This document shows positions 1-9,905 of a stretch of 32,073 nt of DNA, one piece after another (position 1 is the first letter of the stretch; each line of letters begins with the position of its first letter). The notes under the pieces are model-generated. The model saw only the letters and a program-made list of their open reading frames with translations, had not been told where the DNA came from and searched no databases. A program made the translations under genes and the position numbers. Source of the stretch: Microbacteriaceae bacterium. Its GTDB lineage: Bacteria > Actinomycetota > Actinomycetes > Actinomycetales > Microbacteriaceae. The DNA is taken from assembly GCA_947453465.1 (NCBI GenBank), contig CANGGL010000015.1, positions 1 to 32,073 on the forward strand, in the 5' to 3' direction.

Positions 1-155
1 AAGGCAAGCCTGCCGAAGCTGGCCAGTGGTGGTGGTTCAACGTTCGTTCTTCGAACACCGAACCGTTGCTACGTCTAAACGTCGAAGCCTCGAACGAAGA
101 CGCCATGACCCAGATTCGCAATGAGGTCCTAGACCTCATCCAGCAGAAAGCTTAA
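1..155 (+). CDS. manB: Phosphomannomutase/phosphoglucomutase, C-terminal end only
   Basis: Reading frame 3 is open from the left edge to a TAA at 153-155 and encodes about 50 residues. They contain [21 protein letters not shown], the C-terminal substrate-phosphate-binding loop typical of alpha-D-phosphohexomutases (R-x-SNTEP). The enzyme interconverts mannose-6-P and mannose-1-P (or the glucose equivalents), feeding GDP-mannose and cell-envelope glycan synthesis in the cytoplasm. The 5' part lies outside the window, so the exact substrate class cannot be judged. The stop is only 2 bases before the ahcY ATG, so the two are probably co-transcribed. A manB gene next to ahcY and mtrAB is a familiar actinobacterial arrangement. 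Confidence 0.8.
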   Translation, partial: GKPAEAGQWWWFNVRSSNTEPLLRLNVEASNEDAMTQIRNEVLDLIQQKA

Positions 156-157
156 AC

Positions 158-1648
158 ATGTCTTCAACAATCACCGCCGTTACCCTCACCGCAAATGACT
201 TCAAGGTTGCCGACCTTGGCCTAGCCGAAGCCGGCCGTCACCAGATTCGTCTGGCCGAGAACGAAATGCCGGGCCTAATGTCGCTTCGCGCAGAGTTCGC
301 TGCTTCGCAACCACTCAAGGGTGCTCGAATCACCGGTTCGCTACACATGACCGTTCAGACCGCCGTCCTAATCGAAACCTTGGTTGACCTAGGTGCCCAG
401 GTTCGCTGGGCCTCTTGCAACATCTTCTCCACCCAGGATGAGGCCGCGGCCGCAGTCGTTGTTGGCCGCGATGGCACCATCGATGCCCCAAAGGGAACCC
501 CGGTCTTTGCCTGGAAGGGTGAGACCCTCGAGGAATACTGGTGGTGCACCGACCGTATCTTCGACTGGTCGACCGAGGCCGAGGCCGCGGGCGAAGACTT
601 TGTTGGCCCGAACATGATTCTTGACGATGGCGGCGATGCAACGCTTTTGGTTCACAAGGGCCGCGAGTTTGAACTTGCCGGCGCCGTGCCAGCAACCAAG
701 GCCACCGACTCTGAAGAGTACGGCGTGATCTTGAACCTGCTTCGCGACAACCTGATCACCAACCCGGGCCGATTCACCAAGATCGCCGCCGAGATTCAGG
801 GTGTAACCGAGGAGACCACCACCGGAGTTCACCGCCTCTACGAGTTCCACAAGCGCGGCGAGCTACTGTTCCCGGCAATCAACGTCAACGACTCGGTGAC
901 CAAGTCAAAGTTCGATAACAAGTACGGCATCCGCCACTCCTTGCCAGATGGCCTAAACCGTGCCACCGATGTCCTAATCGGCGGCAAGGTTGTCTTCGTC
1001 GCCGGCTATGGTGATGTTGGTAAGGGTTCTGCCGAGGCAATGCGTGGCCAGGGTGCCCGCGTGATCGTCAGCGAGATTGACCCAATCTGTGCTCTTCAGG
1101 CAGCCATGGATGGCTTCCAGGTTGCCACCCTGGAGTCGGTCATCGAAACCGTAGACATCTTTGTTACCGCAACTGGAAACCAGGGAATCATCACCCCGGA
1201 GCACATCCTGCAGATGAAGCACCTGGCCATCGTTGCCAACGTCGGTCACTTCGACGACGAAATCGACATGGCTGGCATCAACCGCATCCCGGGCATTGAA
1301 AAGATTGAGATCAAGCCACAGGTTCACGAATGGCGCTTGCCAAACGGCCGCTCAGTTTTGATTCTGAGCGAGGGGCGTCTGATGAACCTGGGCAACGCCA
1401 CCGGTCACCCAAGTTTCGTTATGAGCAACTCATTTGCCAACCAGGTTTTGGCGCAGATCGAGGTGTTCACGAAGGCTAGCCAGTACGAGCTCGGCGTTCA
1501 CATCCTGCCTAAGCACCTAGATGAGAAGGTTGCACGTTTGCACCTTGACGCACTCGGAGTTCAGTTGACACAGTTGAGTTCAGAGCAGGCCGCCTACATC
1601 GGTGTTCCAGTTGCTGGACCATATAAGGTCGACCACTACCGCTACTAG
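158..1648 (+). CDS. ahcY: Adenosylhomocysteinase (S-adenosyl-L-homocysteine hydrolase)
   Basis: This NAD-dependent cytosolic enzyme reversibly splits S-adenosylhomocysteine into adenosine and homocysteine, removing the product inhibitor of methyltransferases and returning homocysteine to the methionine cycle. The 496-residue length is normal for bacterial AhcY. The NAD-binding Rossmann motif GYGDVGKG is at residues 283-290, and the C-terminus ends in the conserved KVDHYRY, whose Lys/Tyr reach the neighbouring subunit's NAD. Other family signatures such as [13 protein letters not shown] and [11 protein letters not shown] are intact. The ATG at 158 lies 2 bases after the phosphomannomutase stop, so translation is probably coupled. 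Several opposite-strand ORFs in the track are shadows of this gene. Confidence 0.97.
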   Translation: MSSTITAVTLTANDFKVADLGLAEAGRHQIRLAENEMPGLMSLRAEFAASQPLKGARITGSLHMTVQTAVLIETLVDLGAQVRWASCNIFSTQDEAAAAVVVGRDGTIDAPKGTPVFAWKGETLEEYWWCTDRIFDWSTEAEAAGEDFVGPNMILDDGGDATLLVHKGREFELAGAVPATKATDSEEYGVILNLLRDNLITNPGRFTKIAAEIQGVTEETTTGVHRLYEFHKRGELLFPAINVNDSVTKSKFDNKYGIRHSLPDGLNRATDVLIGGKVVFVAGYGDVGKGSAEAMRGQGARVIVSEIDPICALQAAMDGFQVATLESVIETVDIFVTATGNQGIITPEHILQMKHLAIVANVGHFDDEIDMAGINRIPGIEKIEIKPQVHEWRLPNGRSVLILSEGRLMNLGNATGHPSFVMSNSFANQVLAQIEVFTKASQYELGVHILPKHLDEKVARLHLDALGVQLTQLSSEQAAYIGVPVAGPYKVDHYRY

Positions 1649-1663
1649 TCAATAGACTCGCCT

Positions 1664-1669
1664 TAGAGT
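1664..1669 (+). promoter_or_regulatory. Possible -10 element for mtrA
   Basis: TAGAGT lies in the 49-base gap between ahcY and mtrA and matches the actinobacterial TANNNT pattern. Transcription would begin near 1676, leaving a leader of about 22 bases that carries the GGAG ribosome-binding site at 1689-1692, 5 bases before the ATG. No convincing -35 is visible, so this is tentative. Confidence 0.3.
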
Positions 1670-1697
1670 TTCTAGCGAATCAGAAATCGGAGCCCAG

Positions 1698-2378
1698 ATG
1701 TCACACAAGATTTTGGTTGTGGATGATGACAACGCCTTGCGCGAAATGGTTGGCATCGTCCTTGAATCTGAAGGCTTCGAAGTTGCCTATCACGATGCCG
1801 GTTCGGGTGCTCTCGACCGTTTCGTCGAAGAGGCTCCTGATCTGGTCCTGCTAGACGTGATGTTGCCGGGTAAGACCGGCATCGAAGTGTGTGGTGAAAT
1901 CCGCTCTGTTTCCGGAACACCAATCATTATGTTGACCGCCAAGACCGAGAGCGATGATGTAGTTCTCGGTCTTGAGGCCGGCGCCGATGACTACGTGGTT
2001 AAGCCATTTGACCCAACCGTCCTCACCGCAAGAATTCGCGCTCGACTGCGACCGCTTGGCTCGAGCAGCGCAGAGGGCACTGTGAAGATTGGCCCACTCA
2101 CTCTCGACATCGAGGGTCACGAGGTACGACGAGGTACGGAAAAGATTTCACTGACTCCGCTTGAGTTCAGCCTGTTGCTGGCTCTGGCACAGAAGCCAAA
2201 CCTGGTCTTCAGCCGTGCCATGTTGCTCGAGAAGGTTTGGGGTTACCGTCACAACGATGACACCCGCCTGGTCAACGTTCACGTGCAGCGTTTGCGTTCA
2301 AAGATCGAAGAAGATCCAGATAACCCGAAGATTGTTACCACCGTTCGCGGCGTGGGCTACAAGGCGGGCCAGAGCTAA
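1698..2378 (+). CDS. mtrA: Two-component response regulator MtrA
   Basis: MtrA is an OmpR/PhoB-type DNA-binding response regulator. In actinobacteria, phosphorylated MtrA controls cell division, cell-wall hydrolase and replication-linked genes. The receiver domain occupies residues 1-115 with the acidic pocket DDD at 9-11, phosphoacceptor Asp53 (VLLDVMLPG), Thr80 and Lys102 (KPFD). The winged-helix effector domain runs from about 130 to 226 and ends with VTTVRGVGYKAG. The ATG at 1698 is supported by GGAG 5 bases upstream. The stop abuts the GTG of mtrB with no gap, and lpqB follows, giving the classical mtrA-mtrB-lpqB operon. This context makes the MtrA assignment firmer than a generic OmpR-family call. 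Confidence 0.95.
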   Translation: MSHKILVVDDDNALREMVGIVLESEGFEVAYHDAGSGALDRFVEEAPDLVLLDVMLPGKTGIEVCGEIRSVSGTPIIMLTAKTESDDVVLGLEAGADDYVVKPFDPTVLTARIRARLRPLGSSSAEGTVKIGPLTLDIEGHEVRRGTEKISLTPLEFSLLLALAQKPNLVFSRAMLLEKVWGYRHNDDTRLVNVHVQRLRSKIEEDPDNPKIVTTVRGVGYKAGQS

Positions 2379-3965
2379 GTGCGTTTTCGCGGCGTCGCCT
2401 CTTGGGCGATAAGCCTTTTTCGGCGTTTTCTTCAGGTTAGAGCGGTTTTTTCAACCGTTGTTATCTCGGGCGTCGCGCTAACCATCGTTGGTGGTTTCCT
2501 CAGTTATTCAATCGGTGGCGGTCTTTACTCCACTCGTCAGGCCCAAGTGCTCGCCGAGTCGGCACGTGCCGTTGTTGAGGTTCAGAACACTTTCTCGGCA
2601 TCCAGCGTCAGCAACGATGTTGCCCTGCAGAGCCTCATGAACACCATCGTCCCGAGCATCGAATCAACCGGCACGACGAACTCTCGCAAGGTAGCGCTGC
2701 TGCGCAGCCCCGGACAGGTGACAGGGCAGGTCTTGCAGAGCCCAATCTCCGCCGACCTGGACACCAACATCATTCCAAGCATGCTTCGTGCAAAGGTTCG
2801 GGTCTCGGCCGGCAAACTGCTCTACCAGTCGGTTTCAATTCCGGTCGGAGACAGCAAGCACCCGGGCATCGTTGTCGGCGCTCCAATTCAAATTCCGCTG
2901 GCCGGCAACTATGAGCTCTACCTAGTCTTCGACCTAGATAGCGAGCAGCAGACGCTCGACTTCGTGCAGCGCACCCTGTTTTGGGGCATGCTTATACTCT
3001 TGCTGGTCATCGGTGCCATCAGCTTCTTCGTGACCGACTGGCTGGTGCGCCCGGTTCGCTTGGCGGCTGAGGTTTCCGAGCAACTCTCCGAGGGCGCCCT
3101 TGACCGGAGACTACCCGAGCGCGGCGAGGACATCATCGCCATCCTGGCCCGCTCATTCAACAAGATGGCCCAATCTCTGCAGAGTCAGATTACCCAGCTA
3201 GCCAACCTCTCCAAGATGCAACAGCGATTTGTCTCGGATGTTTCTCACGAACTGCGCACCCCTCTTACCACGATCAAGCTTGCCGGCGACATGATTTTTG
3301 CCAGCCGAGAGACGCTGTCGCCACCGGTAAAGCGCTCGGCCGAGTTGATGCACGACCAGATCGAACGTTTTGAAACCCTGCTAAATGACCTGCTCGAAAT
3401 CTCTAGATACGATGCCGGTGCGGTTATCGCGGACCTCGAGATGCAAGATCTAAATGGAGTGGTCGGCATGGCGATCGCCGGCATCGAACCGCTAGCCATG
3501 AGCAAGGGTTCGGAAATTCAAATTGATATTCCGCAGGGCCCGGTCGATGCCGAAATGGATAGCCGTCGAATCGAGCGCCTGCTGCGTAACCTGCTGGCCA
3601 ATGCCATCGAACACGGCGAGGGCAAGCCAATCCGGGTTGCGGTTGGAATGAGTGAATCTGCGGTTGCGGTGACCGTGACGGATGAGGGTATTGGCATGAG
3701 TCGCAGCGAGGTGGATCGTGTTTTCGACCGATTCTGGCGTGCAGACCCGGCTCGAAAGCGAACCACCGGTGGAACCGGTCTGGGCTTGGCCATTTCACTC
3801 GAGGACACCCACCTGCACGATGGCTGGTTGCAGGTTTGGGCCCGCCCCAACGAAGGCTCTTCATTCCGTTTGACGCTTCCGCGTCGCAAGGGAATGGTTT
3901 TCACTCAGTCACCATTGCCACTGCCGCCAAAGAAGGCCAAGAAACGTTCGGGGGCTCAGGCATGA
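2379..3965 (+). CDS. mtrB: Sensor histidine kinase MtrB
   Basis: MtrB is the membrane sensor kinase that phosphorylates MtrA. The 528-residue protein has a first membrane helix at about 23-46, an extracytoplasmic sensor region of about 150 residues, a second helix at about 197-215, a HAMP domain (about 216-270), and the dimerisation/phosphotransfer helix with His290 in FVSDVSHELRTPLTT. The ATPase domain follows with N box LLRNLLANAIEHG, G1 DEGIGMS and G2 GGTGLGLAI. The start is GTG at 2379, immediately after the mtrA TAA. The C-terminal tail is basic. The final TGA overlaps the lpqB ATG as ATGA, so mtrA, mtrB and lpqB are probably translationally coupled. Confidence 0.95.
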   Translation: MRFRGVASWAISLFRRFLQVRAVFSTVVISGVALTIVGGFLSYSIGGGLYSTRQAQVLAESARAVVEVQNTFSASSVSNDVALQSLMNTIVPSIESTGTTNSRKVALLRSPGQVTGQVLQSPISADLDTNIIPSMLRAKVRVSAGKLLYQSVSIPVGDSKHPGIVVGAPIQIPLAGNYELYLVFDLDSEQQTLDFVQRTLFWGMLILLLVIGAISFFVTDWLVRPVRLAAEVSEQLSEGALDRRLPERGEDIIAILARSFNKMAQSLQSQITQLANLSKMQQRFVSDVSHELRTPLTTIKLAGDMIFASRETLSPPVKRSAELMHDQIERFETLLNDLLEISRYDAGAVIADLEMQDLNGVVGMAIAGIEPLAMSKGSEIQIDIPQGPVDAEMDSRRIERLLRNLLANAIEHGEGKPIRVAVGMSESAVAVTVTDEGIGMSRSEVDRVFDRFWRADPARKRTTGGTGLGLAISLEDTHLHDGWLQVWARPNEGSSFRLTLPRRKGMVFTQSPLPLPPKKAKKRSGAQA

Positions 3966-5635
3966 TCAAACTGACAAAAATCCTGAGTGCTGCGCTAGCA
4001 ATAGTCATGCTCGCCGGTTGCGCTCAGTTGCCGCAGTCGAGTGATATCAAGGTTGGCCCCGAAGTCAAGGGTGATATCGCCAGTGACTACCTCTACTACT
4101 CGCCAAGTGGACCAAGCTCCGGTGAGTCTCAGCAAGACATCCTGAATGGCTTTATTAATGCCGGCACCGGCCCCCAGAACGATTACCAGGCGGCGCGAGA
4201 ATACCTATCCCAGACGTTCAAGAACCGATGGAACCCGAACAACGAGGTTTTGATCCAACAGGGCAACCCGGTCGTGAGTTTCACCGCCAAGCAGGAAGCC
4301 ACGGTTGGAGTTCAGGTGCAGGCAACCGTTGACCTAGACGGCCACTATCAAGTCATGGATGCTGGCACCAGCCGAATGCTTGACTTCAAGATGGTCAGGG
4401 AATCGGGTGAGTGGCGCATCTCCGAGGCGCCAAACTTAACAATTTTGATTCGCCCGGTTTTCGATGTGATCTTCCGCAGTTACTCGATCTATTTCTTCGA
4501 CAGCCAAAAGAAACACCTTGTCCCAGATCTGCGATGGTTCCCAAGCCGCGCTTCCACGGCAACTCGAATGGTGAACGCGATGCTGCGCGGGCCGTCCGAA
4601 TGGCTCAAGCCGGCGGTTACCTCGGCAATCCCAGCGGGAACATCACTCTCGCTAAATTCGGTGACTGTGGCCGAAGGTATTGCCTCGGTTGATCTCTCGG
4701 CGAAGGCCTTGGGTGCCAGTGGCGCCGATCGTCGACTCATGAAAGCGCAGATTCGAGCTACGCTCACTCAGCTTCCAAACATCTATAGCGTGCTCATCTC
4801 GGTTGAGCGAGGCTCACAAGAGATTGCAGATATGCCCGAGCTTCTGCCGGCCGTGGCGAGCACCGATTCTGTCATTTTGCAGGGCGGCGAGCTTTCGCTG
4901 CTAAGCCAGAATGCCACCACGCCGATTACCGGAACCGCACCGGTGATTTCAAAGACCGCGGCCTCCGATTTTGCTATCACGGCCGCCCAGGACTGGCTCG
5001 CACTGAAGGGTCCGGCCGGAGTGTACCGGTCACACCTGGGGCTATTCGGAAGTGCTCCGGCTTTGGTTGACAGTCGAAAATCTCAACTGGTGCCAATGTT
5101 CGATAACTTCGGTTACCTCTGGACGATGACTCGCAAGGCAGGCGAAGTGGTGCAGGTCACCTCGCAGGGCGGAATCAAGCACACGCTGAGCCTAGGCTGG
5201 TTGGACTCGTTCCCGCGTCGCCAGTTTGAAGTCAGTGCCGAGGGCGCAAGAATCGCTCTTTTGGTCGGTTCGGGCAACTCGGTGCGCGTGTACGTTGCCA
5301 GCATTATTCGTGACCGCAACGGGATGCCAGAGTCGATCGGTGCACCACTTGAGATCATCCATGCCGGCGGTTTCCCTACCTCGGTCTCATGGGCAGATGA
5401 GAACAGCCTTGCCGTTTTGAGAACTCAGTCGGATGGATCTACTGCAGCAAGTTTCTTCAGCATTGGTGGCACCACCCGCGATCTAGGCACCATCGATGGT
5501 GGCCGAACCTTTGAGGTAAGAAGCGGTTCTTCGATGATTTACGCTCTCACCTTTGAGCAGAACCTTTTCGAGTATCGAAACCTAGGTTGGTCTAGAATTC
5601 GAAGCGCGGTTCAGGCGATTCATTTCGCAAACTAA
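3962..5635 (+). CDS. lpqB: Lipoprotein LpqB (MtrAB accessory lipoprotein)
   Basis: LpqB is a surface lipoprotein that, in mycobacteria, interacts with the extracellular domain of MtrB and modulates MtrA phosphorylation. The track starts this ORF at 3836, inside mtrB, but the convincing start is ATG 3962. It gives a classical lipoprotein signal peptide, MIKLTKILSAALAIVMLAGC, with lipobox LAGC and acylated Cys at about residue 20. It also creates the 4-base ATGA overlap with mtrB. The 557-residue product has the LpqB N-terminal domain, a GerMN-like region around residues 180-290 (RMVNAMLRGPSEWLKP, then SLNSVTVAEGIASVDLS), and a C-terminal beta-propeller-like region. Length and gene order fit the family. 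Confidence 0.92.
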   Translation: MIKLTKILSAALAIVMLAGCAQLPQSSDIKVGPEVKGDIASDYLYYSPSGPSSGESQQDILNGFINAGTGPQNDYQAAREYLSQTFKNRWNPNNEVLIQQGNPVVSFTAKQEATVGVQVQATVDLDGHYQVMDAGTSRMLDFKMVRESGEWRISEAPNLTILIRPVFDVIFRSYSIYFFDSQKKHLVPDLRWFPSRASTATRMVNAMLRGPSEWLKPAVTSAIPAGTSLSLNSVTVAEGIASVDLSAKALGASGADRRLMKAQIRATLTQLPNIYSVLISVERGSQEIADMPELLPAVASTDSVILQGGELSLLSQNATTPITGTAPVISKTAASDFAITAAQDWLALKGPAGVYRSHLGLFGSAPALVDSRKSQLVPMFDNFGYLWTMTRKAGEVVQVTSQGGIKHTLSLGWLDSFPRRQFEVSAEGARIALLVGSGNSVRVYVASIIRDRNGMPESIGAPLEIIHAGGFPTSVSWADENSLAVLRTQSDGSTAASFFSIGGTTRDLGTIDGGRTFEVRSGSSMIYALTFEQNLFEYRNLGWSRIRSAVQAIHFAN

Positions 5636-5720
5636 CCAAGTGCACAAAGAAGTTCGGTTGTGATTTGTCCCCAAATCTCCCCTTCTAAAGTCAGAGACTC
5701 CTGAACTCCACCAGCATTTA

Positions 5721-6443
5721 TTGGTGTCCGGTTTTCAAGAGCTAATCGATCTCCTCCTCCCGAGCAAATGCGTTCTCTGTTTGCGTCCGGGGCCATCTCT
5801 TTGCGAGAACTGCTCTAGCGGTTTCCCGATAGAGCCGCGGCTCACCAGTCGCAACGGGTTGGTTGGTTATTCGAGTTGCAGCTATGGTCCGGTGGCCTCT
5901 AAATTGTTGACCGCGTTCAAAGAGCAAAATCAGACATCCTTGGCGGGGTTTTTCGCCGGCCACATGGTGTCCGGTTTTCTTGGGTGTTTTTCGGCGGCTC
6001 AGTTACCAGGAGTGGGGGAGTCTCGCGACGATACCACTGCGCCCGAACCTCTTCACCAAGCAGTTTTCTTGGTTCCTGTGCCTAGTTCCAGGGCAAACTT
6101 CATCAAGCGTGGATATTCTCCAGGTGGGGTCCTGGCCAGGAAGATGATTCGCGGGCTAACCAAGGAGGGAGTCGGTGCGGTCACCGTGGTCAACGCGCTG
6201 GCTTTTGGCAGGGTGGTTGCCGATCAAAGCAGACTCGGCAGCAGAGAGAGGCATGACAACCTGTCCGGGTCCATGAAGGCCAGTCCCCGGGTAAATGGCC
6301 AGCTAGTGATCTTGGTTGATGACATCGTTACAACCGGCGCGACCATCCTGGAAGCGGCCAGGGCGATTCGTCAGGAGGGTGGTCAGGTGCTTGGTTTTGT
6401 GACTTTTTCTGAGACTCTTCTGAAAACGCAAGCACAAAACTAA
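5721..6443 (+). CDS. comF: ComF family phosphoribosyltransferase-like protein
   Basis: The N-terminus carries a small zinc-finger-like cluster with Cys17, Cys20, Cys28 and Cys31 (CVLC and CENC). The C-terminal half is a type I phosphoribosyltransferase fold with VPVPSSRANFIKRGYSP and the PRPP-binding loop VILVDDIVTTGAT at about residues 196-208. ComF proteins are linked to DNA uptake and fork repair in competent bacteria, but in actinobacteria without obvious competence their role is unclear. The start could be TTG 5721 or GTG 5724; neither has a good ribosome-binding site. A TAAAGT at 5686-5691 could be its -10. It sits between lpqB and hpf, a conserved actinobacterial position. Confidence 0.85.
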   Translation: MVSGFQELIDLLLPSKCVLCLRPGPSLCENCSSGFPIEPRLTSRNGLVGYSSCSYGPVASKLLTAFKEQNQTSLAGFFAGHMVSGFLGCFSAAQLPGVGESRDDTTAPEPLHQAVFLVPVPSSRANFIKRGYSPGGVLARKMIRGLTKEGVGAVTVVNALAFGRVVADQSRLGSRERHDNLSGSMKASPRVNGQLVILVDDIVTTGATILEAARAIRQEGGQVLGFVTFSETLLKTQAQN

Positions 6444-6495
6444 AAATGGGTATACCGTTGCGTCACAGGCAATGGCGCCTGAAATGGAGGTAATC

Positions 6496-7119
6496 ATGGA
6501 AATCAACATCACTGCACGCAACTTGAGTGTTTCCGACCGGTTCCGCGACTATGTAGCCGACCGCTCCCACAAGGTTGAGCAGCTCGCTCACAAAGTCCAG
6601 TCGCTAGAGATTAAAGTGACTAGACATGATCACAGTCGAACCTCCGGACCTGAAGATCAGGTTGAGCTAACAGTGATTGAGCCGGGGCATGTAATTCGTG
6701 CCGAGGCCCAAGCAGGCGACAAATTTGCCGCCTTCGACATAGCTTTTGGCAAACTCTCTGAACGCCTTCGTCGTGCGGCCGACCGTCGCAAAGTGCACCA
6801 CGGAGCCCACGGCACAATCGGCACCAGCGAACTAACCGCAACTGATTTTGCCTCACTAGACATTCACCCGGTTGATTCCGATGTTCTGCTCGGAAAAGTA
6901 GCGGCCGAAACAGCTGAAGCTGCACCGGACATGGGGGATAGCCCAGTAGTGATTCGCCGCAAGGAATTTGCTGGCAACGCAATGTCGGTCGATGACGCTT
7001 TGTATCACATGGAGCTAGTCGGCCATGATTTCTACCTATTTCTAGATTCTGAAACCAACAAGCCGAGCGTGGTTTATCGTCGCAAGGGTTGGAACTATGG
7101 AGTCTTGACCCTCTCCTAA
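6496..7119 (+). CDS. hpf: Ribosome hibernation-promoting factor, long form
   Basis: Long-form HPF binds the decoding region of the 30S subunit and dimerises ribosomes into inactive 100S particles during stress or stationary phase. The N-terminal RaiA-like domain (about residues 1-100) begins MEINITARNLSVSDRFRDYV. The C-terminal dimerisation domain is about residues 150-207 (VIRRKEFAGNAMSVDDAL and FYLFLDSETNKPSVVYRRK). The track start at 6472 is too early: ATG 6496 begins exactly at the family N-terminus and has a strong GGAGG at 6486-6490. The product is 207 residues. A weak -10 candidate, TATACC, lies at 6451-6456. The gene is followed by a strong hairpin, and hpf-secA adjacency is common in actinobacteria. 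Confidence 0.95.
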   Translation: MEINITARNLSVSDRFRDYVADRSHKVEQLAHKVQSLEIKVTRHDHSRTSGPEDQVELTVIEPGHVIRAEAQAGDKFAAFDIAFGKLSERLRRAADRRKVHHGAHGTIGTSELTATDFASLDIHPVDSDVLLGKVAAETAEAAPDMGDSPVVIRRKEFAGNAMSVDDALYHMELVGHDFYLFLDSETNKPSVVYRRKGWNYGVLTLS

Positions 7120-7152
7120 AAGGGGATAAATACCCAATTCGCCTTTCAGCGA

Positions 7153-7189
7153 ACGTAGGGCTCAGCCGGTCTCCGGTTGGGCCCTACGT
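7153..7189 (+). terminator. Strong hairpin between hpf and secA
   Basis: ACGTAGGGCTCAGCCGG at 7153-7169 pairs with CCGGTTGGGCCCTACGT at 7173-7189: a 17-base-pair stem with two G-U wobbles and a 3-base loop. It lies 33 bases after the hpf stop. There is no T-tract after it, as is common for actinobacterial terminators. Because secA follows on the same strand with its own -10 just downstream, termination of hpf (or partial attenuation) is the best reading. Confidence 0.7.
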
Positions 7190-7190
7190 C

Positions 7191-7196
7191 TAAGAT
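7191..7196 (+). promoter_or_regulatory. Probable -10 element for secA
   Basis: TAAGAT immediately follows the hpf hairpin and matches TANNNT. The same TAAGATTGG string precedes ilvD in this window. It would start transcription near 7203, about 30 bases before the secA start codon, leaving room for the GGAG at 7223-7226. No clear -35 is seen. Confidence 0.4.
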
Positions 7197-7233
7197 TGGT
7201 ACTAGACCAATACAACCGGCTTGGAGCATTACC

Positions 7234-9903
7234 TTGGCAAATATCATCGACAAACTACTGCGCGCGGGCGAGGGGCGAATCCTTGCAAAGCTTCGCAACT
7301 ATGCCGACGCCATCAACGCGCTCGAAGTTAACTTCTCGACGCTCAGCGACGAAGAGTTGCAAAACGAAACCGCAGTGTTGCGGGAACGCTATGCGGCCGG
7401 CGAGGGCCTAGACGACCTACTTCCAGAAGCCTTCGCTGCCGTTCGTGAGGCATCAAAGCGCACCCTGGGTATGCGTCACTTCGATGTTCAGCTAATGGGT
7501 GGCGCTGCGCTGCACCTTGGCAACATCGCCGAGATGCGCACCGGTGAAGGTAAGACCCTGGTCGCAACACTTCCGGCTTACTTGAACGCGATTGCGGGTC
7601 GAGGCGTGCACGTGGTCACGGTGAACGACTTCCTTGCCAGCTACCAGAGTGAACTAATGGGCCGCGTGTTCCGCGCGCTCGGCATGACCACCGGTTGCAT
7701 CATTTCAGACCAAGACCCAGCAACTCGTCGCGAGCAGTACCTAGCCGACATCACCTACGGAACTAACAATGAGTTTGGTTTCGACTACTTGCGCGACAAC
7801 ATGGCCTGGAGCCAGTCAGACCTAGTTCAGCGCGGCCACTTCTATGCCATCGTTGACGAGGTTGACTCGATTCTCATCGATGAGGCCCGTACCCCGCTAA
7901 TCATCTCTGGGCCTGCTTCGGGCGATGCCAACCGCTGGTTTGCCGAGTTCGCCAAGATCGCTGAAAAGCTACAGCCGGTCATCGACTACGAAATCGATGA
8001 GAAGAAGCGCACCGTCGGTATTCTCGAGCCTGGCATCGAGAAGGTTGAAGATTACCTAGGTATCGGCAACCTTTACGAGTCAGCCAACACCCCGTTGATC
8101 TCGTTCCTAAACAACTCGATCCGCGCCAAGGCTCTCTTCAAGCGCGACAAAGACTATGTGGTCATGGACGGCGAAGTTCTTATCGTCGACGAGCACACCG
8201 GTCGCATTCTTTCTGGCCGTCGTTACAACGAGGGTATTCACCAGGCGATTGAAGCGAAGGAAGGAGTGGAGGTCAAGGCTGAAAACCAGACCCTCGCGAC
8301 AGTTACCCTGCAGAACTACTTCCGCCTATACAACAAGCTCTCGGGCATGACCGGTACGGCCGAAACCGAAGCCGGCGAGTTCATGAGCACCTACCGCCTC
8401 GGTGTTGTTCCTATCCCGACAAATAAGCCAATGGTTCGAATCGATCAGTCTGACCTGATCTACAAGAACGAGGAAATCAAGTTCAACGAAGTCGTCAAGG
8501 ACATCGCGAAGCGTCACCAGGCCGGCCAACCGGTTCTCGTCGGAACCACCAGCGTCGAGAAGAGCGAGTACCTGTCACGCCTCTTGGCCAAGGCCGGAGT
8601 TCGCCACGAGGTTTTGAACGCCAAGAACCACGCCCGTGAAGCAGCCATCGTTGCTCAGGCAGGCCGCCTAGGTGCAGTCACCGTTGCCACAAACATGGCT
8701 GGTCGAGGCACCGACATCATGCTCGGTGGTAACTCTGAGTTCTTGACCGTTGAATCTCTGGCCAAGCGCGGGCTTGACCCGGATGAGAACCCTGAAGCCT
8801 ATGAAGCGGCTTGGCAGGGTGAGTTTGAGCGCATCAAGGCTGAGGTCCAAGTTGAGGCAGAGAAGGTTCTCGAAGTCGGAGGTCTATACGTCCTCGGCAC
8901 CGAGCGTCACGAGTCTCGCCGCATCGACAACCAGCTTCGCGGTCGTGCCGGTCGCCAGGGCGACAAGGGTGAATCGCGTTTCTACCTTTCACTAACTGAT
9001 GACCTAATGCGTTTGTTCAACTCGGGCGCTGCAACGGCACTGATGAACCGCCCAGGTGTGCCTGACGAGACAGCAATCGAATCGAAGATCGTCAGCCGTG
9101 CCATCCAGAGTGCTCAGAGCCAGGTTGAGGGTCGCAACGCAGAGGTTCGCAAGAACGTCTTGAAGTACGACGATGTCTTGAACCGTCAGCGCGAGGCAAT
9201 TTACAGCGACCGACGCCACATCCTCGAGGGTGATGACATCAAGGCCCGCACCGAGGGCTTCCTTGGCGATGTAATCGCCGCCATCGTCGACAGCCAGATC
9301 TCAGATTCAAACGGTTCAGACTGGGATCTAGAGGCGCTGTGGGCAGAGCTAAAGACCATTTACCCGGTCGGTCTGACCATCCAAGAGGTTTTGGTTGAGG
9401 CTGGAAACCGTTCGAAGTTGACCAAGGCTTGGCTCACCCGAGAACTCACCAGCGATGCTCGCCTTGCCTATGAGAAGCGCGAAGAGGCAATTACCGAGGA
9501 GGCGATGCGCCAGCTTGAGCGCAATGTTGTTCTCTCGGTAGTCGACCGCAAGTGGCGCGATCACCTCTACGAGATGGATTACCTGAAGGAAGGCATCGGC
9601 CTTCGTGCGATGGCGCAGCGTGACCCTCTGGTTGAATACCAGCGCGAGGGCTATGACATGTTCCAGCAGATGATGGGTTCGATTAAGGAGGAGTCGATTG
9701 GGTTCCTCTTCAACCTAGAGGTCCAGGTTGAGGTAGCTCCGGTTCAGCCGGTCGATCAGGCTCAACTGACATACACGTCGCCAAACGAAGATGGCGAAGC
9801 CGAAGTTCATGGTGCGGGTGCTCCGAAGGAGTCCCCAGCCGCGCCGAGCCAAACTCAGAAGCCTGAGTCGGGCGGCCAGGGAAGCTCTTTCTTCAGAAGC
9901 TAG
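7234..9903 (+). CDS. secA: Preprotein translocase ATPase SecA
   Basis: SecA is the ATP-driven motor that pushes unfolded preproteins through SecYEG at the cytoplasmic membrane. The track starts at 7177, inside the upstream hairpin. The better start is TTG 7234, which gives (M)[19 protein letters not shown], the normal SecA N-terminus, with GGAG 7 bases upstream. The product is then 889 residues. Walker A region [17 protein letters not shown], Walker B region [20 protein letters not shown], the helicase motif [14 protein letters not shown] and [20 protein letters not shown] are all present. The C-terminus is a Pro/Gln/Glu-rich tail without a CxCxSGKxYKxCHG zinc finger. A second SecA cannot be excluded outside the window. 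Confidence 0.97.
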   Translation: MANIIDKLLRAGEGRILAKLRNYADAINALEVNFSTLSDEELQNETAVLRERYAAGEGLDDLLPEAFAAVREASKRTLGMRHFDVQLMGGAALHLGNIAEMRTGEGKTLVATLPAYLNAIAGRGVHVVTVNDFLASYQSELMGRVFRALGMTTGCIISDQDPATRREQYLADITYGTNNEFGFDYLRDNMAWSQSDLVQRGHFYAIVDEVDSILIDEARTPLIISGPASGDANRWFAEFAKIAEKLQPVIDYEIDEKKRTVGILEPGIEKVEDYLGIGNLYESANTPLISFLNNSIRAKALFKRDKDYVVMDGEVLIVDEHTGRILSGRRYNEGIHQAIEAKEGVEVKAENQTLATVTLQNYFRLYNKLSGMTGTAETEAGEFMSTYRLGVVPIPTNKPMVRIDQSDLIYKNEEIKFNEVVKDIAKRHQAGQPVLVGTTSVEKSEYLSRLLAKAGVRHEVLNAKNHAREAAIVAQAGRLGAVTVATNMAGRGTDIMLGGNSEFLTVESLAKRGLDPDENPEAYEAAWQGEFERIKAEVQVEAEKVLEVGGLYVLGTERHESRRIDNQLRGRAGRQGDKGESRFYLSLTDDLMRLFNSGAATALMNRPGVPDETAIESKIVSRAIQSAQSQVEGRNAEVRKNVLKYDDVLNRQREAIYSDRRHILEGDDIKARTEGFLGDVIAAIVDSQISDSNGSDWDLEALWAELKTIYPVGLTIQEVLVEAGNRSKLTKAWLTRELTSDARLAYEKREEAITEEAMRQLERNVVLSVVDRKWRDHLYEMDYLKEGIGLRAMAQRDPLVEYQREGYDMFQQMMGSIKEESIGFLFNLEVQVEVAPVQPVDQAQLTYTSPNEDGEAEVHGAGAPKESPAAPSQTQKPESGGQGSSFFRS

Positions 9904-9905
9904 AA

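Noticed and set aside
389-850. 153-residue minus-strand ORF inside ahcY (and similar antisense ORFs at 330, 355 and 974)
   Set aside because: They lie wholly within the strongly conserved ahcY frame and have no recognisable domain; they arise from its GC-rich codon pattern.
3424-3904. Minus-strand ORFs of 146 and 128 residues in mtrB
   Set aside because: Shadows of the kinase ATPase domain; no start signals or family features.
3836-3961. Upstream extension of lpqB in the ORF track
   Set aside because: It lies inside mtrB and would bury the lipoprotein signal peptide; ATG 3962 gives a correct lipobox and the ATGA overlap.
7177-7233. N-terminal extension of secA in the ORF track
   Set aside because: It starts inside the hairpin stem and upstream of the probable promoter; SecA family N-termini begin at the TTG 7234 equivalent.
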